DNA of 64,000 nt from Cryptomeria japonica (lineage: Eukaryota > Streptophyta > Pinopsida > Cupressales > Cupressaceae), in contig NC_081405.1 of NCBI RefSeq assembly GCF_030272615.1, positions 311,751,235 to 311,815,234 of the forward strand. Direction: 5' to 3'. Position 1 is the first letter of the stretch, and the number at the start of each line of letters is the position of its first letter. The notes beneath the pieces are model-generated. The model worked only from the letters and a program-made list of their open reading frames with translations. It had not been told where the DNA came from and made no database searches. Below are positions 23,320-34,526 of this stretch, in pieces. The translations under genes and the position numbers were made by a program.

Positions 23320-24900
23320 TTAGCTAACCCCCCCTAATGACACATCCCACACCCCCAAGAGAGTTCACAACTGCTGGAACTTACTCTCGGTGAAAGGTTT
23401 GGTGAATATGTCAGCAACCTACTCTACTGTAGAACAATACTACAAATCAATGACCTGCTCCTGGATGAGCTCTCAGATATAGTGCATATGAATCTTGATG
23501 TGTTTGGTCTGTTGGTGCTAGACCGGGTTCTTCGAGATCGCAATAGCACTCTGATTATCACAATTGAGAACTGTCGGCCATGGAGTGGTGAAGCCAAACT
23601 CTGTGATAATCTGCTGGAGCCAAATGGTCTCAGTCGCTACGTTAACAGCACCTCGATACTTAGCCTCAGTTGAAGAGAGAGCAATAGCATGTTGCTTCTT
23701 GCTCTGCCAACAAATGGGGCCCAAACCAAGGTGAAAACTGTAACCAGAAGTAGACTTATGATCATCAAGATCGCCAGCCCAATCGGAGTCTGTGTAACCA
23801 ACCAAGCGAAGTCCTGTGCCTGCTGCATAGTTAATCTTATAGTGATGTGTACCCTGGATGTAATGAAGGATACGTTTGGTGGATTTCCAATGAAGCTCAT
23901 GTGGTTCCTGCATGAAGCGGGAAACCATGCCAATTGCAAATGAAATATCAGGGCGTGTATGAGTCAAGTAGATGAGACTACCCACAAGCTGATGATACAA
24001 AGTGGCATCAACTAGTGGAGAAGAACAATGAGCCTCAAGCTTGACTCCTGAAAGAAAGGGAGTCAGGGCAGGCTTACAATCTGCCATATGAAAGCGTGTA
24101 AGTAGATCAAGAGCATACTTGGGCTGTGATAGTGTAATCCCAGAAGGTGACTGTGAAATCTCTATCCCAAGAAAGTAGTGCAAAAGACCCAAGTCAGTCA
24201 TAGCAAATCGATCATGCAAAGTAGATTTGACTCTGCTAATGATGGATGAAGTACTCCCTGTAATGATCAAGTCATCAACATAGAGCACAAATATCAAGTG
24301 AGAGTCATCCTGTCGTAAAATGTAGACATTCGGATTGGAATGACACCTAGTGAACCCTGCGAAGAGAATAAAGGAATCCATCTTGGCGTACCATGCCCTG
24401 AGGGCCTACTTAAGGCCATAGAGAGATTTCCTTAGTCTGCAAACTAAGGAAGTATCTTGGATGAAACCCTATGGCTGCTGCATATAAATCTCCTCATCAA
24501 GATCACCATGAAGAAAAGCAATCTTCACATCCATCTGATGTACAGCCCAACCATGAGCTGCAGCAATAGCAAGTGTCAAACAAATGGAGTTCATCTTGGC
24601 TACGGGTGCAAAAGTCTCAGTATAGTCAACACTTGCAACCTATGAGAAACCTTTCGCAACAAGCCAAGCTTTATACTTATCCACACTACCATCTGATGCA
24701 AACTTGGTCTGATAGATCCACTTACATCAAACCATCTTTCTCCCCTTAGGGAGATGGATTAGATCCCATGTGTTTTTCCTCATAAAGGAACTATACTCTT
24801 CCTCCATAGCTTGGTCCCACTCAGGAACCCTTGATGCTTCCTAAATGTCTGTGGATCAAAAGTGGTAGCAATGAATGCATGTGGAAGATCCTGATGTTGT
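23320..24900 (-). pseudogene. Copia B reverse transcriptase and RNase H
   Basis: RT begins near 24,840, after a frameshift relative to integrase. In order it shows CKWIYQTKF, QMDVK, LYGLK*ALRAWY and the catalytic VLYVDDLI. RNase H follows with DSDWAGDLDD, the EAKYRG box and finally ADIFTKPF. The frame ends at the natural TAA at 23320-23322. Ten in-frame stops lie at 24727, 24640, 24469, 24406, 23518, 23473, 23440, 23419, 23365 and, just before, 24903. Each stands where the family has Gln (TAG) or Arg (TGA). The catalytic YVDD itself is intact. Confidence 0.9.
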
Positions 24901-24902
24901 GA

Positions 24903-26447
24903 TCAAGTTCTCCATGTATCTAAAGGATCCCCAACAAGAGAACCTGCGGACTCAAGTGTCTGTCGAGCCCAATGAGGTCTAGGTGGAGGTGGAGAATGAG
25001 GCTCCTCAACTTCAAGTGGACCCTGCGGAGGTGTAACCCTGCGAGATAGAGTTGAAGGAGTCTCATCATCTGAATCACTAACATCACTATCCACAATGGA
25101 GGAAGGTGGAGGAGGTAGAGAGGCTAAGCTAGGAGAGCTTTCCTCAAAGTGAACACTCCTCTCAATGAACACCTCATGTGTCTCTGGATCCATCAATCTG
25201 TATGCCTTAACACCCTCAGGATATCCAACAAATATGCAAGGCCGACTCTGAGGTTCCAATGCCTTGCGTTTCTGTGGAGGTATGCGAGCCCATGCTGGAC
25301 ACCCAAAGACTCTGAAATGTCTCACAATCGGTTTCCTACCAGCCCAAGCTTCAAAAGGAGTAATACCTTGCAAATCTTTGTGAGGAACCCGATTCTGGAT
25401 GTGTGTGGCACAACTGATAGCCTCTGCCCAAAAGGCGGGATCAAGAGAACGTGCATGTATCAGACAGCTAGTCATTTCTTTGAGAGTTCTATTCTTGTGT
25501 TCTGTAACCCCATTCTGTTGTGGAGTGTATGCGACAGAATGCTAAAGATCAATCCCCTCAAATGTACAAAAATCCTAAAATCTTTTGTTCACATATTCCC
25601 TTCCATTATTTGTACGAAGAATCTTGACCACTTTGCCTGATTGCTTCTCCACACGAGTCTTGAAGTCCTGAAATCTGTCAAATACTTTACTCTTATGAAT
25701 GAGAAAGTAGACCCAAGTGAAGTGAGAGTAGTCATCAATGAAGGTGAGAACATAGCGGGCCTTACTAAATGAAGGTGCTGGAAATGGACCTGCTACATCG
25801 CTGTGAACAAGTTGAAGAACTTCCAAAGCTCTCCAAGTTTTCCCTTTATCAAACTTCTCTTCAGGATGCTTGCCCATGGAACATCCTGAACATACACCCT
25901 CTGAAAAATTGATTTGAGGTAGACCTGTGACCATGTCTTTAGTGCTTAGCTGCTGAAGATAGTGGTAGTTGAGGTGACCAAACCGCTCATGCCATAGCTT
26001 ACTTTCTGAATTTGAATGAGTAAGCAAGGCTCTAGAAGGTGAACTTGGCACAAAGTGGGAGAATGAATAAAGCCTTGAGTTGTCATTGACTTGTCCCACT
26101 GCTACCAAGGCATCATCATCAAGTTCCTTTACCACAACTAAATCTGGTGTAAACTCAACCTTTTTCCCATTCCCATAGTGAGTGATTTGGTAGATGGAGA
26201 GAAGGTTGGTAGACAAGTTAGGAACATAGAGAACATTCTCAAATGTTCCATCATCCATGTCAAGTGAACCTTTCCCTTCAACCTCTACTTGTGTATCATC
26301 ACCTATGTAAATGTGAGGTACCTTAGATGGCTCTAATGAACAAAACTGCTCCTTTGTAGAACCCATGTGATATGAGGCACCTGAGTCAAGTATCCATTGC
26401 TGTGAAGAACTTGTTGTAGCCACAAATGCTTGCCCTTTTTCCTTAGA
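24903..26447 (-). pseudogene. Copia B protease and integrase
   Basis: Protease has an intact WILDSGASYHM active site. Integrase has the zinc-binding part (HERFGHLNYHY ... CSGCSMGK) and the first Asp (LVHSDVAGPF). The second catalytic Asp is replaced: the segment reads RTNNGREY, where functional copies have Asp and Gly, both changes fitting G-to-A. The Glu is kept in NGVTEHKN. Stops at 25575-25577 and 25542-25544 interrupt the core in one frame. The C-terminal part (25475-24903) has the GCPAW and FVGYPEG boxes followed by a Ser/Pro-rich linker. Confidence 0.9.
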
Positions 26448-27389
26448 CTATGAGGAAGAGGAAGAAGATGAATCCTTCTTTGTGTAGGCGGATGGCAAGT
26501 TGATGTTGTTTTTCTTGAGAAGATTGGTTAACTCATCAACTTGTTTTGTGTGGCATCGATGCTCATCATGACCATACTTCTTGCAATATGCACAAGTTAG
26601 TTTATCCTTCTTAGGTGGTGTCCCCTTCTTGGAAGAGGATGAAAAATCGCCTTGTGATGGAGAGGATGATTTTCCTTTTTCCTGGTGTGGTTTAGACTTA
26701 GAGTGCTTCTTCTTATTGTTGAAATCTTTTCCTTGACTTCCTTGATTCCCTTGATTAGCCACCAAAGCCTTGGACTTTGAAGACTTGAGAAACCCCATGT
26801 TCAACAACTTAGTTTGTTCCAATATCAACATTTCTGTGAAAGCATCAAATGAAGGCATAACATAAGAACTCCCCACTGTCAAACGATGAGTTTGGAAGCT
26901 AGACATAAATGCTGCATATTCTAGTGCAAGCTTGTCCAACAAGTTGAATATCAATTGAGCATCCTTTTTCTCAATTCCACAATCCTTAAGCTTTGCTCTT
27001 AGCTCATTTGCTTTGGTGACATAATCTTGGATTGTATCAAAACTCTTGGGATCCAAGTTGGTGAGCTCATTGTTAATCTGATAGCCTCTGATTTCATCAA
27101 CTTGTCCATACAATTTTTGAAACATATCCCAAGCCTCTTTGATTGTTTTACACTTTTCAATGTGAAAAATGAGGTCATCTGATACATATTTGCACAAGGT
27201 TCCAAGAGCCATGCAATTCTTTGTGAGCCATTCTAATTGAGCATTTGGATCAGCCTTAGGATCAGGTGGTGTTGTTATTGTTCCATCTACGTAATGTGTG
27301 AGACCCTTTTCCATTAATTTACTCCATACTTTAATTTTCCATGATCCATAATTATGTGGAGTTAAAGGTGGAAATTTATTAGGACTCAT
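26448..27389 (-). pseudogene. Copia B gag
   Basis: Capsid and nucleocapsid polyprotein, about 313 codons from the ATG at 27389, chosen because the conserved start 'SPNKFPPLTPHNYGSWK' follows it; an upstream in-frame ATG at 27434 is less likely. It has the gag-UBN2-like capsid segment (LEWLTKNCMALGTL, KEAWDMFQKLYG), a Lys/Ser-rich linker and a complete CCHC zinc knuckle CAYCKKYGHDEHRC. It ends at a TAG (26448-26450) inside a Ser-run, after which the same frame continues into protease, so the stop is probably a mutated Gln codon rather than a true terminus. Confidence 0.9.
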
Positions 27390-28922
27390 TGCAACAAAAA
27401 TGGAAAGAGCACAAAGAGAGGCACAATCACACAAGACACCCCCCCAAATTCACTCAATCAAAAAACCCCCCCAAATGTGATGATTTTGGCACTTTATAAG
27501 TAGTGTGTATACAATGGGCCACTTGCAAAAAATGGCAAAGTGGACTTCTGATTTATAATTTTACAACTGCCTCAATAAGGTCAAAAGAGACTCAAACTGA
27601 TAATGCAAGAGATCTAACTAAGATCCAAGCAATTTACAAGTACCTAATAGGCCAAATAAGACCAATATCTGAAAGTACAATTTCCACTCAAAATATCTAA
27701 AATATGATCATATATTATGAAATTAGACAAAAAAATAAGCACTTTAAAAAAAAACGACACCTAAAAAGGAGGTCGTATGAGCTCAAACGAGGCCTTTGAA
27801 GTTCTAGAGTTGAGGATTGGACAGGTACAGCTAAGAGAATCTGAAAATTCTAAAAAACCTATGCACCAAAATCATAAAATAACCACACCACTATGAAGAT
27901 CATGAAATTTTAGCCCATTTCAAAAAAATTTGCACCAAAAAAGGAGCAAAAATGAGCAAGATATGGCCTTTCAAAGTTGGACTACAAAACTGAAAAGGTC
28001 AATGGAGAGGGGTCAAAAAAATTTCAAAAAGCTGCTGATGTGGTGCTGACATTAGAAATTCACTGTGTTAAATTTGACATCCGTATGACCATTGCAAAAA
28101 CTTCGCCTCCCTGCTGACTAGGTGTCCGTACTATACGGATTGCTAACTAGGCAGGTGATTGTGTAGGTCTGTTGATAGTGCGTATGGATCTGACGTGGCT
28201 GTGCAGGGTGTACAGTTTAGCCTGCGGGCCAGTGGGCACCTACCATGTGGTGGACGTGGAGCCGCCTTTTTTGGTGGTCGCCGACAGAGAATGGTGTCGC
28301 CGGAGGCGGGAGAGACGGACGGGCTCAGTGTTGAGGGGGCCAGGGGCGGGCCGGTAGCCGAGGTGGCCGACGGGAGAGGTGACCGGTCGATGGAGGTGGC
28401 AGCAGTGTGCAAAGCTGGGAGGATGGTAGCGGTCGCCAAAGAGGAGGAAGTGGCCGCCGGAACTTGCTCGGGCAACGGCGATGGGGACGGTGGAAGTCGG
28501 CTCGGGTGGTACATTGCAACGACGACGAGAGGATGGAATGGCCAGCAGTGGAGCAGGTACAACCTGCAACACCTGCAACATGCAGGTATGACAGAGTACG
28601 GGGGGGGTCTGCGGACCCCCAACAATGCAAAAAAACTTTTTTTTTTTTTTTTTTTTTCAAAATTTTTCAGAAAATAATTTTATTTTTTTCGAAAAATAAA
28701 TAAAAAAATTTTGAAATCCGTACGATAATAGCCAAAATGAGGAAAAATAAATTCTCACCAAAATAGGTCGACTTTATAGTCGAAATTTATGGAAACGGCT
28801 TCCCGGATTCAACGGTGATGTCCAAATCGCTGTATGACGCCCCCAAAAAATGAAGATCCCCAAATCCAAAAATAGAAGCCTTCCATGATGTCTCCAAAAA
28901 CTGATCAATGAAGCCCCAATAA
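27390..28922 (-). other. Copia B leader with embedded G+C-rich block
   Basis: This is the untranslated region between PBS and gag. Most is A+T-rich, but about 28140-28620 is strikingly G+C-rich, with a 21-base poly-T on its PBS side (28637-28657). The part next to the PBS (28740-28920) shares phrases such as 'caccaaaataggtcga' with the internal regions of elements E and F. Open frames cross the G+C-rich block on both strands but show no known domain. Confidence 0.7.
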
Positions 28923-28933
28923 CTCTGATACCA
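28923..28933 (-). other. Copia B primer-binding site (initiator Met tRNA)
   Basis: Minus-strand TGGTATCAGAG immediately inside the 5' LTR, the usual Copia PBS. Confidence 0.9.
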
Positions 28934-29382
28934 TGTAGGATTTTGCCAAGATCAAGGGCACAATGAAAAGCATAAAAGAGACAATAGAATGACAAGAACA
29001 AACTATATTCTCATCAATATGCAAAATGATCAACTGGATTAACCAATACAATGAATATAGGTCTGCTTATATAGGCAAGGCCATATGGATGTATGAGCAC
29101 ACAAATATGACATGTGGCTCAATGAGAAATAGAGGTAGGTAAGAAATATTAAGGGTAGGTAGGAGAAATAATATAATATTCCACAAGAGGTGGATGACCC
29201 ACCGAATGTGGAGTGTAACAGCAAAATAAGACTACAAAAGGTGGAATTTCTCCTACAAGCTCTATCCCTATGTGCACACTTCCCTAAGTGTCTCAAATCC
29301 AAACTACGAAGAAATGCATTATCCTAAGTTAACTTAAGTAAAGTGTAATAATATCCAAAATGAATATTTATTTACAACAACA
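28934..29382 (-). repeat. Copia B 5' LTR with promoter
   Basis: 449 bases, TG...CA in plus orientation. The minus-strand TATA box CCTATATAAG is at 29066-29075, so transcription should run leftward through the element. It differs from the 3' LTR at about a dozen positions, mostly transitions. Confidence 0.92.
29066..29075 (-). promoter_or_regulatory. TATA box in Copia B 5' LTR
   Basis: CCTATATAAG on the minus strand, conserved in both LTRs although bases just downstream differ. Confidence 0.65.
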
Positions 29383-29387
29383 AAAAC
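29383..29387. repeat. Target-site duplication of Copia B, right copy (AAAAC)
   Basis: Identical to 22598-22602. Confidence 0.85.
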
Positions 29388-30795
29388 ACATGTTACTTTA
29401 TAAAGAATGCTTGACATTCGACCCACATAGCTTACTTCTTAAAATGTTATTGTTATAACTTTCAATAAATAAGATAATTTGAATCCACCTTATTGTAGAG
29501 CTTTGTTAGTATCTCTCTCAAATTGTAATGTAATAATTTTTATATGAGCTTTATCTCTTTTTAGTATGAAAGGTTGACCAACTTAAACAAAATGTAAGAT
29601 TGTGTGCATTAGGAAAAAAGACGTCACAAATTTAGAAACTTGTAAGAATACTCTCTAACATGGTCAACTTATTCTAGGAGATGCACTCAATTACATACAT
29701 ACTGATGAAATATTCATCCATACACATTAAAGATAGCAACCAAATTGTTGAAAAGAAAACAATGCATTTTTTAATTCTCAACTATAATCCTTATAATTTT
29801 TCAAGTGATCACTAGTTTATTTGCACAAAGTTTATAGTTCAAAATGAATCCCCTAAAGATTAAATCTTGTTGAATGCAATAATCCAATCCATAATAGATA
29901 AGCGTGAAACCATACCTCAAAATAAATATATCTTAATCCTTGACTCGATTTTTTGAAAAAAGATCAATTTGAACATTACATTCTAATTGTTAGCACATGC
30001 AAATGTTTGTTGTCCATGATTTATGGGGAGAGCATAGTTCCACTGTAAATAAGAGAGTAATGCATGCAACTCCACTTACAATTTTGTTAGCATTAGTTTT
30101 GTATGATCTTCTCTTGTGAATGATGGATTGTTTGGCAAACTGTTTTAGATCAATAAGTCTAACTAAGCATCTTTCACCGCTAATTTTATATTTTGTGTGG
30201 TGGTTCTCTTTGTATAAATATGCATATTGCATAATGTAATTAATACAATTTTCTTTCTTAGTCACTCTTTCTTTTTCTTTTGTACATTAAATTTGCAAGT
30301 TTTTTTTTTTTTCCTAACTAGATCTATCTTGTGTTGTGCAACTACAGCTACAAAATTTTACACTTATTATATAATTATTTTAAATATAAATTAATAAAAC
30401 ATTCTTAAATAATTCAACTTTTAAATTAACAAATCTATTTATCTATATACTCATTTACTAAATATAATACCAAGCTATTACAAACTTTAAAAAGATCAGG
30501 ATAATTTCAAAACATTTAATGAATGCTCTAGATATAAATTATTAATCTTTACATGTCTAGTTCTCCATATGTTGGATGAGCAACCTTATACAATATAATA
30601 AAATATGACCTATATTTATTTAATACTCTATGTAATAATATAAATCTCTAAAGTTTGAAATCTTCAATTTATAAAAAGGTTTCTTCTATGACTTTAATCT
30701 TAGAATAAGTGTATCACGTGTTGGTTAGTTATTCCTACGCAATAGTTGACCTTTTTAAGGTAGCATCATAAAATAAAATAAAATAAATTAAATTA

Positions 30796-30831
<36 letters not shown>

Positions 30832-31238
30832 GAGTTATAGTCAAGGTGGATAACCCACTAGTATCAATTAAATGTTTTTCTTGTGCTATAAAACCACCCG
30901 ATTTCTTCTATGACTTTTTAAATATAATATATTTTTTTCTCATACCATTGTTTTTAGTGTAGCACTTTTAGTTTCCTTTTGTTTTTAGAATATTTGGTGT
31001 TTTGATTTTGTAATTTATTTTATATTTAGGTTTTTAAACATATTAATTATATTGGATAGTCTATGTCATTTTATTATCTTTTATGTTACCATGTTTGTAA
31101 TTTCATCTTTTAGATAATATATTTTACGTGCTTTTAATATTTAAAATTTATTTTAAAAGTTTGATGTATATTTTTTATATTATAAAATGTATTGTCATAT
31201 TTTATCATCTAAACACAAAAAATAATCATGTAAACATT
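29388..31238. other. A+T-rich spacer, no gene recognised
   Basis: No supported coding sequence. It contains a (TA)n microsatellite at 30801-30829, preceded by AAAAT/AAATTA-type short tandem repeats. Confidence 0.5.
30801..30829. repeat. (TA)14 microsatellite
   Basis: 29 bases of uninterrupted alternating T and A. Confidence 0.95.
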
Positions 31239-32410
31239 TGTAGACATGTAAAATTAATTAAAATATTTTTTAATTAATTAATCTTTCCACATAATTAATT
31301 AAATTAATTATGTTGGTCCTCTTCTTCTTAAAATTAATTAAATTATATTTTAATTAATTTTATCACCATAGTTCTTATAATTAATTCATTAAAATTAATT
31401 ATATTCCTTATTCTTCTAGAGTCATTTATTCCAATATTCATTTTAAATCCTAATTAGTTAATTAATTCCAATTAATTAGCTAGTCCCTTGATTCCTACAA
31501 ATCACCCTTCTTAATCTCATCATCTAGCCTATTTAATCATAGCCTAATCATGTTTATCATTTCTTCCAATTGTATATTCCTTCACTCATTCTCTCTCCTC
31601 ATGTCCTATCCTCCTAACTTGCCCACTTGCACTCTAATCCCCCATTAACCCACCTAATCAGTCCTCTCAATTATTTGCACATCCTTGATTAGGGATGGGT
31701 CAACTCTTTGCCATTAATGGCTTTCCCATCCCACCTTCCAAACTTTAAATGCACAAACTTTGGCTCTTCCAAGGAATTTCAAATTCCTTGAATCTCCCCA
31801 TGCCCCCTCTTCCCAAGAAATTTCAAATTCATTTTTCTTGTATTCCTCCCACACATCCTCTTTTTTCAGAATTTTCAATTCCTCTTGTCCTCTTCTAAGG
31901 AACTTTATATTCCTTTCCTCTCTTCCCAAGGTACTTGGGGAGCTCTTCCCCATGTACTTGAGAAATGTGGAGATGAGAAATGTCTTTATGGCAAATCTCT
32001 TGGATCTCCCACTTTGTTCTCTCAATCCTCTCTCACATTCTTTTAATTCTAGCCTTTCATTCATCTTTGATCCTGGCCATCCATTTGGGGACCCTCCAAT
32101 CTATAAATTGGAGTCTCCACTCCTCACAAATCATTCACCCTTTGAGTATTCTTATGTTGTCCATTTGAGATCAAAAACATCCATCATACCATTACTATGT
32201 CAAAATATTGTCTCACATAAGCCAATCCATCCTCATCATTTAATCATTATCCTTTTCTTTATAGTAGAGAGCAATCCACAATCTATCATCACTAGGAGAA
32301 AATCAAGTGGAGCATTGGGTGTACACCACTTCGAGCTCAATTAGAGGAGGTGAGAAAAAGGTATAAAGAGTTGATTTATTTTGTTTTGAATGCTTTATTG
32401 AATTTCAACA
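31239..32410 (+). repeat. Probable Tat-type Gypsy LTR
   Basis: It follows the same plan as the LTR at 6374-7369 read in sense: a TGTAGACA start, a block rich in AATTAATT, then a C-rich block with 'cctaac/ccacc' phrases, then a TATA box (CTATAAATTGG, 32099-32109). A palindromic ggtgtacacc lies near 32318. Direct identity to the other Tat LTR is weak. No PBS or PPT was found next to it, so a solo or truncated LTR is likely. The 194-codon open frame at 31760-32344 is probably chance. Confidence 0.4.
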
Positions 32411-33422
32411 TTTATTAAATATCAGAATAATTGCACAAATATCTATTTTAGTCTCTTCTAAGTAGCTTATAGTTGTGGATAGATGAAACTTCATAATTGA
32501 TAGAGGTATTTCTCTCCACAAGCTTATCTTCAACCAATATCATGTTTAGTGCACGTGCCCTTAGATTTCTTAACTTGTGATCATAAATAAATTCTAAACA
32601 TGTAGTTGTATAAGATGTATCAAATATGTATATTAGGGCCACCTATTACATTATAATTGAAAACCAAAGTGCTCCAAATACTTTAGGAAGGGATATGCTA
32701 CAATAACATAAGATAACTTAGTGCATGTGTAGCATCCTTAAATTCATCACTATCATTAGGTTTTCTATCTACATTTTCTTCTACTTGATCTATTTTATGA
32801 AATAGTGTATCTATGGTAGAGGAAAAGATGGAGGATGGATGTAACCATTATGAGGATAAAGGGTGTATGTATGAGTTGTAAGATTCTAGGTTAATGAAAT
32901 AATGACTTAGGGTAAAGGCATGGAATAGAAAGTGTATTTTTTAATATTTAAGGTATAGGATATGGTATGGGGTAAGTAGGTTGGCTAAGTGGGGTAATAA
33001 TAGGTTTAAGACTAGTGGATGAAAGAAATGTAGATGTGGTAGATCATATGTTTAGTTGATATCACAAGATACATATATCTAGGAACTAGGGTAGAAGGTG
33101 GAGTATAAATGGAAAGGGGATAGTACTAGATGAAGGAACACTAAATTAGCCATAATATTATGGGTATGAGAAGAGATTTAGCACTTGGAATGAGTGATGG
33201 TAGAAGATGTCCATCTATGATAGATGTAGGATTAAGGTTAGATGTACTAGTCACTATCAAAATAGTAAGGTTAGCAACATAATGCTGAAAAACTATTAGG
33301 TCCATATGATTGTAAATATATCATTAAACACATCTTCTAGTTGTGTATGATTCTCTACATTATCCAAACTACTAATTCATTTATAAAATATTGACTATCT
33401 ACATGAATTGGATGGTCATACT
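32411..33422. other. No gene recognised
   Basis: A+T-rich, no supported feature. Confidence 0.5.
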
Positions 33423-33427
33423 CTTCA
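33423..33427. repeat. Target-site duplication of element E, left copy (CTTCA)
   Basis: Identical to 36929-36933 outside the other LTR. Confidence 0.8.
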
Positions 33428-33763
33428 TTTAAAAGTTTAGAAATACAAATTTAGAGATCCCAAGAACACCTACAAGCAAAATACCTGTCACAAGAGAATA
33501 TTGGAGACAAAAACACAATAACGGCTCTAAAGAAAAAGATTATCATTCAGAGGGGGAATTGGTCAAAAAAGTACAATACAATCCTTATAAAAATAGAATA
33601 TGCAACCCTAAAGAAACACTAAAGGGATAATGTGTATTTAATAATTAGAATAATTATTAAATACCCAGCATATTATTAAATACCTAAGTTTAGCTTAAGC
33701 ATGGAGTATAATAGACTAATAATTAAATAAACAATTATTAGCTAATACAAGATAACTCTAACA
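33428..33763 (-). repeat. Element E 3' LTR
   Basis: 336 bases, ending 'aactctaaca' like its partner. It is longer than the right LTR through small insertions. Confidence 0.8.
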
Positions 33764-33773
33764 CCCCCCTTAA
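33764..33773 (-). other. Element E polypurine tract
   Basis: Minus-strand TTAAGGGGGG directly before the 3' LTR, the same form as in Copia B. Confidence 0.7.
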
Positions 33774-34526
33774 GATTAACTTAGGGAGTAGCTAAAAAAC
33801 TAAATGCATGAAGCAAAAAATGCAACTACATGATGAAGGCAAAAAATTGGGTCCCGACAACAAAGCCTGATGAGGTACCCAATCACAACCAAATCTTTAT
33901 TAACTAGAGAAATAGAGAAAACCACGTGGGAAAAAAACTATACTCCAAAAAGAGATGGAAAACAAGAGAATCATTGAATCATGAAGAACCTGCAAACACT
34001 GTCGAAGAATGACTGTCAATCCAAAGAACCTCCATTGAAATATAAGATGATCAGGTAGAGAAGACTATAATCTACATAAGTGCCCTCAAATAACACTACT
34101 CAAATCAGATGGCAAACAAAGGCAAACAACTGAACTTGAAGATGGAGATGACATAAAACACCAAAGCCTAAAGAGCCGATCCAACGAACCAAGGAAGCAT
34201 TAGAACAACATGAGAAACCCCCCTATAATAATGACAAGGGAGAGGTGACAGGTACACTAAAAAGGACGGCCAACAAGAACTGTATGATGAAGAACCAAGA
34301 ACATTGAAGGTGCAAAGAAAGTACACAGTGTCATGGAAGGAACACTCACTTAACTAACATCATGAGGCTAATGTCATGGAAGGAACACTCACGCAACAAA
34401 GGTAGATAGAAAACAAAGGCAAATATAAACCCACCCATGGTACTTTATAATGTAGTGCATGTACAATAAGGCACAAGATGTGCAAGATCCCAAGTATATA
34501 ATGCATAGTGCCACTTTAGCTCAATG

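Larger units (their letters stand above)
22603..29382 (-). mobile_element. Copia element B, structurally complete
   Basis: A 6,780-base minus-strand Copia element bounded by AAAAC target duplications, with two 449-base LTRs, initiator-Met PBS, PPT, and one gag-protease-integrase-RT-RNase H reading frame from about 27389 to the stop at 23320-23322. By eye the LTRs differ at about 12 of 449 positions (about 97% identity), so the insertion is fairly recent next to the other elements here. The frame has 13 in-frame stops and one frameshift, so it cannot encode its own proteins. The gene order and the YVDD and TKPF motifs are typical of the Copia superfamily; it is not the same lineage as A, C and D. 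Confidence 0.93.

Noticed and set aside
28143-28677. Overlapping 111-172-codon open frames on both strands
   Set aside because: They arise from the G+C-rich block, where stop codons are rare; Pro/Ser/Arg-rich low complexity and no domain.
30772-30829. Possible replication-origin-like A+T tract
   Set aside because: Simple short tandem repeats leading into a (TA)n microsatellite; nothing else supports an origin.
31760-32344. 194-codon plus-strand open frame
   Set aside because: It lies inside a probable LTR with a TATA box in the middle of the frame; no family similarity.
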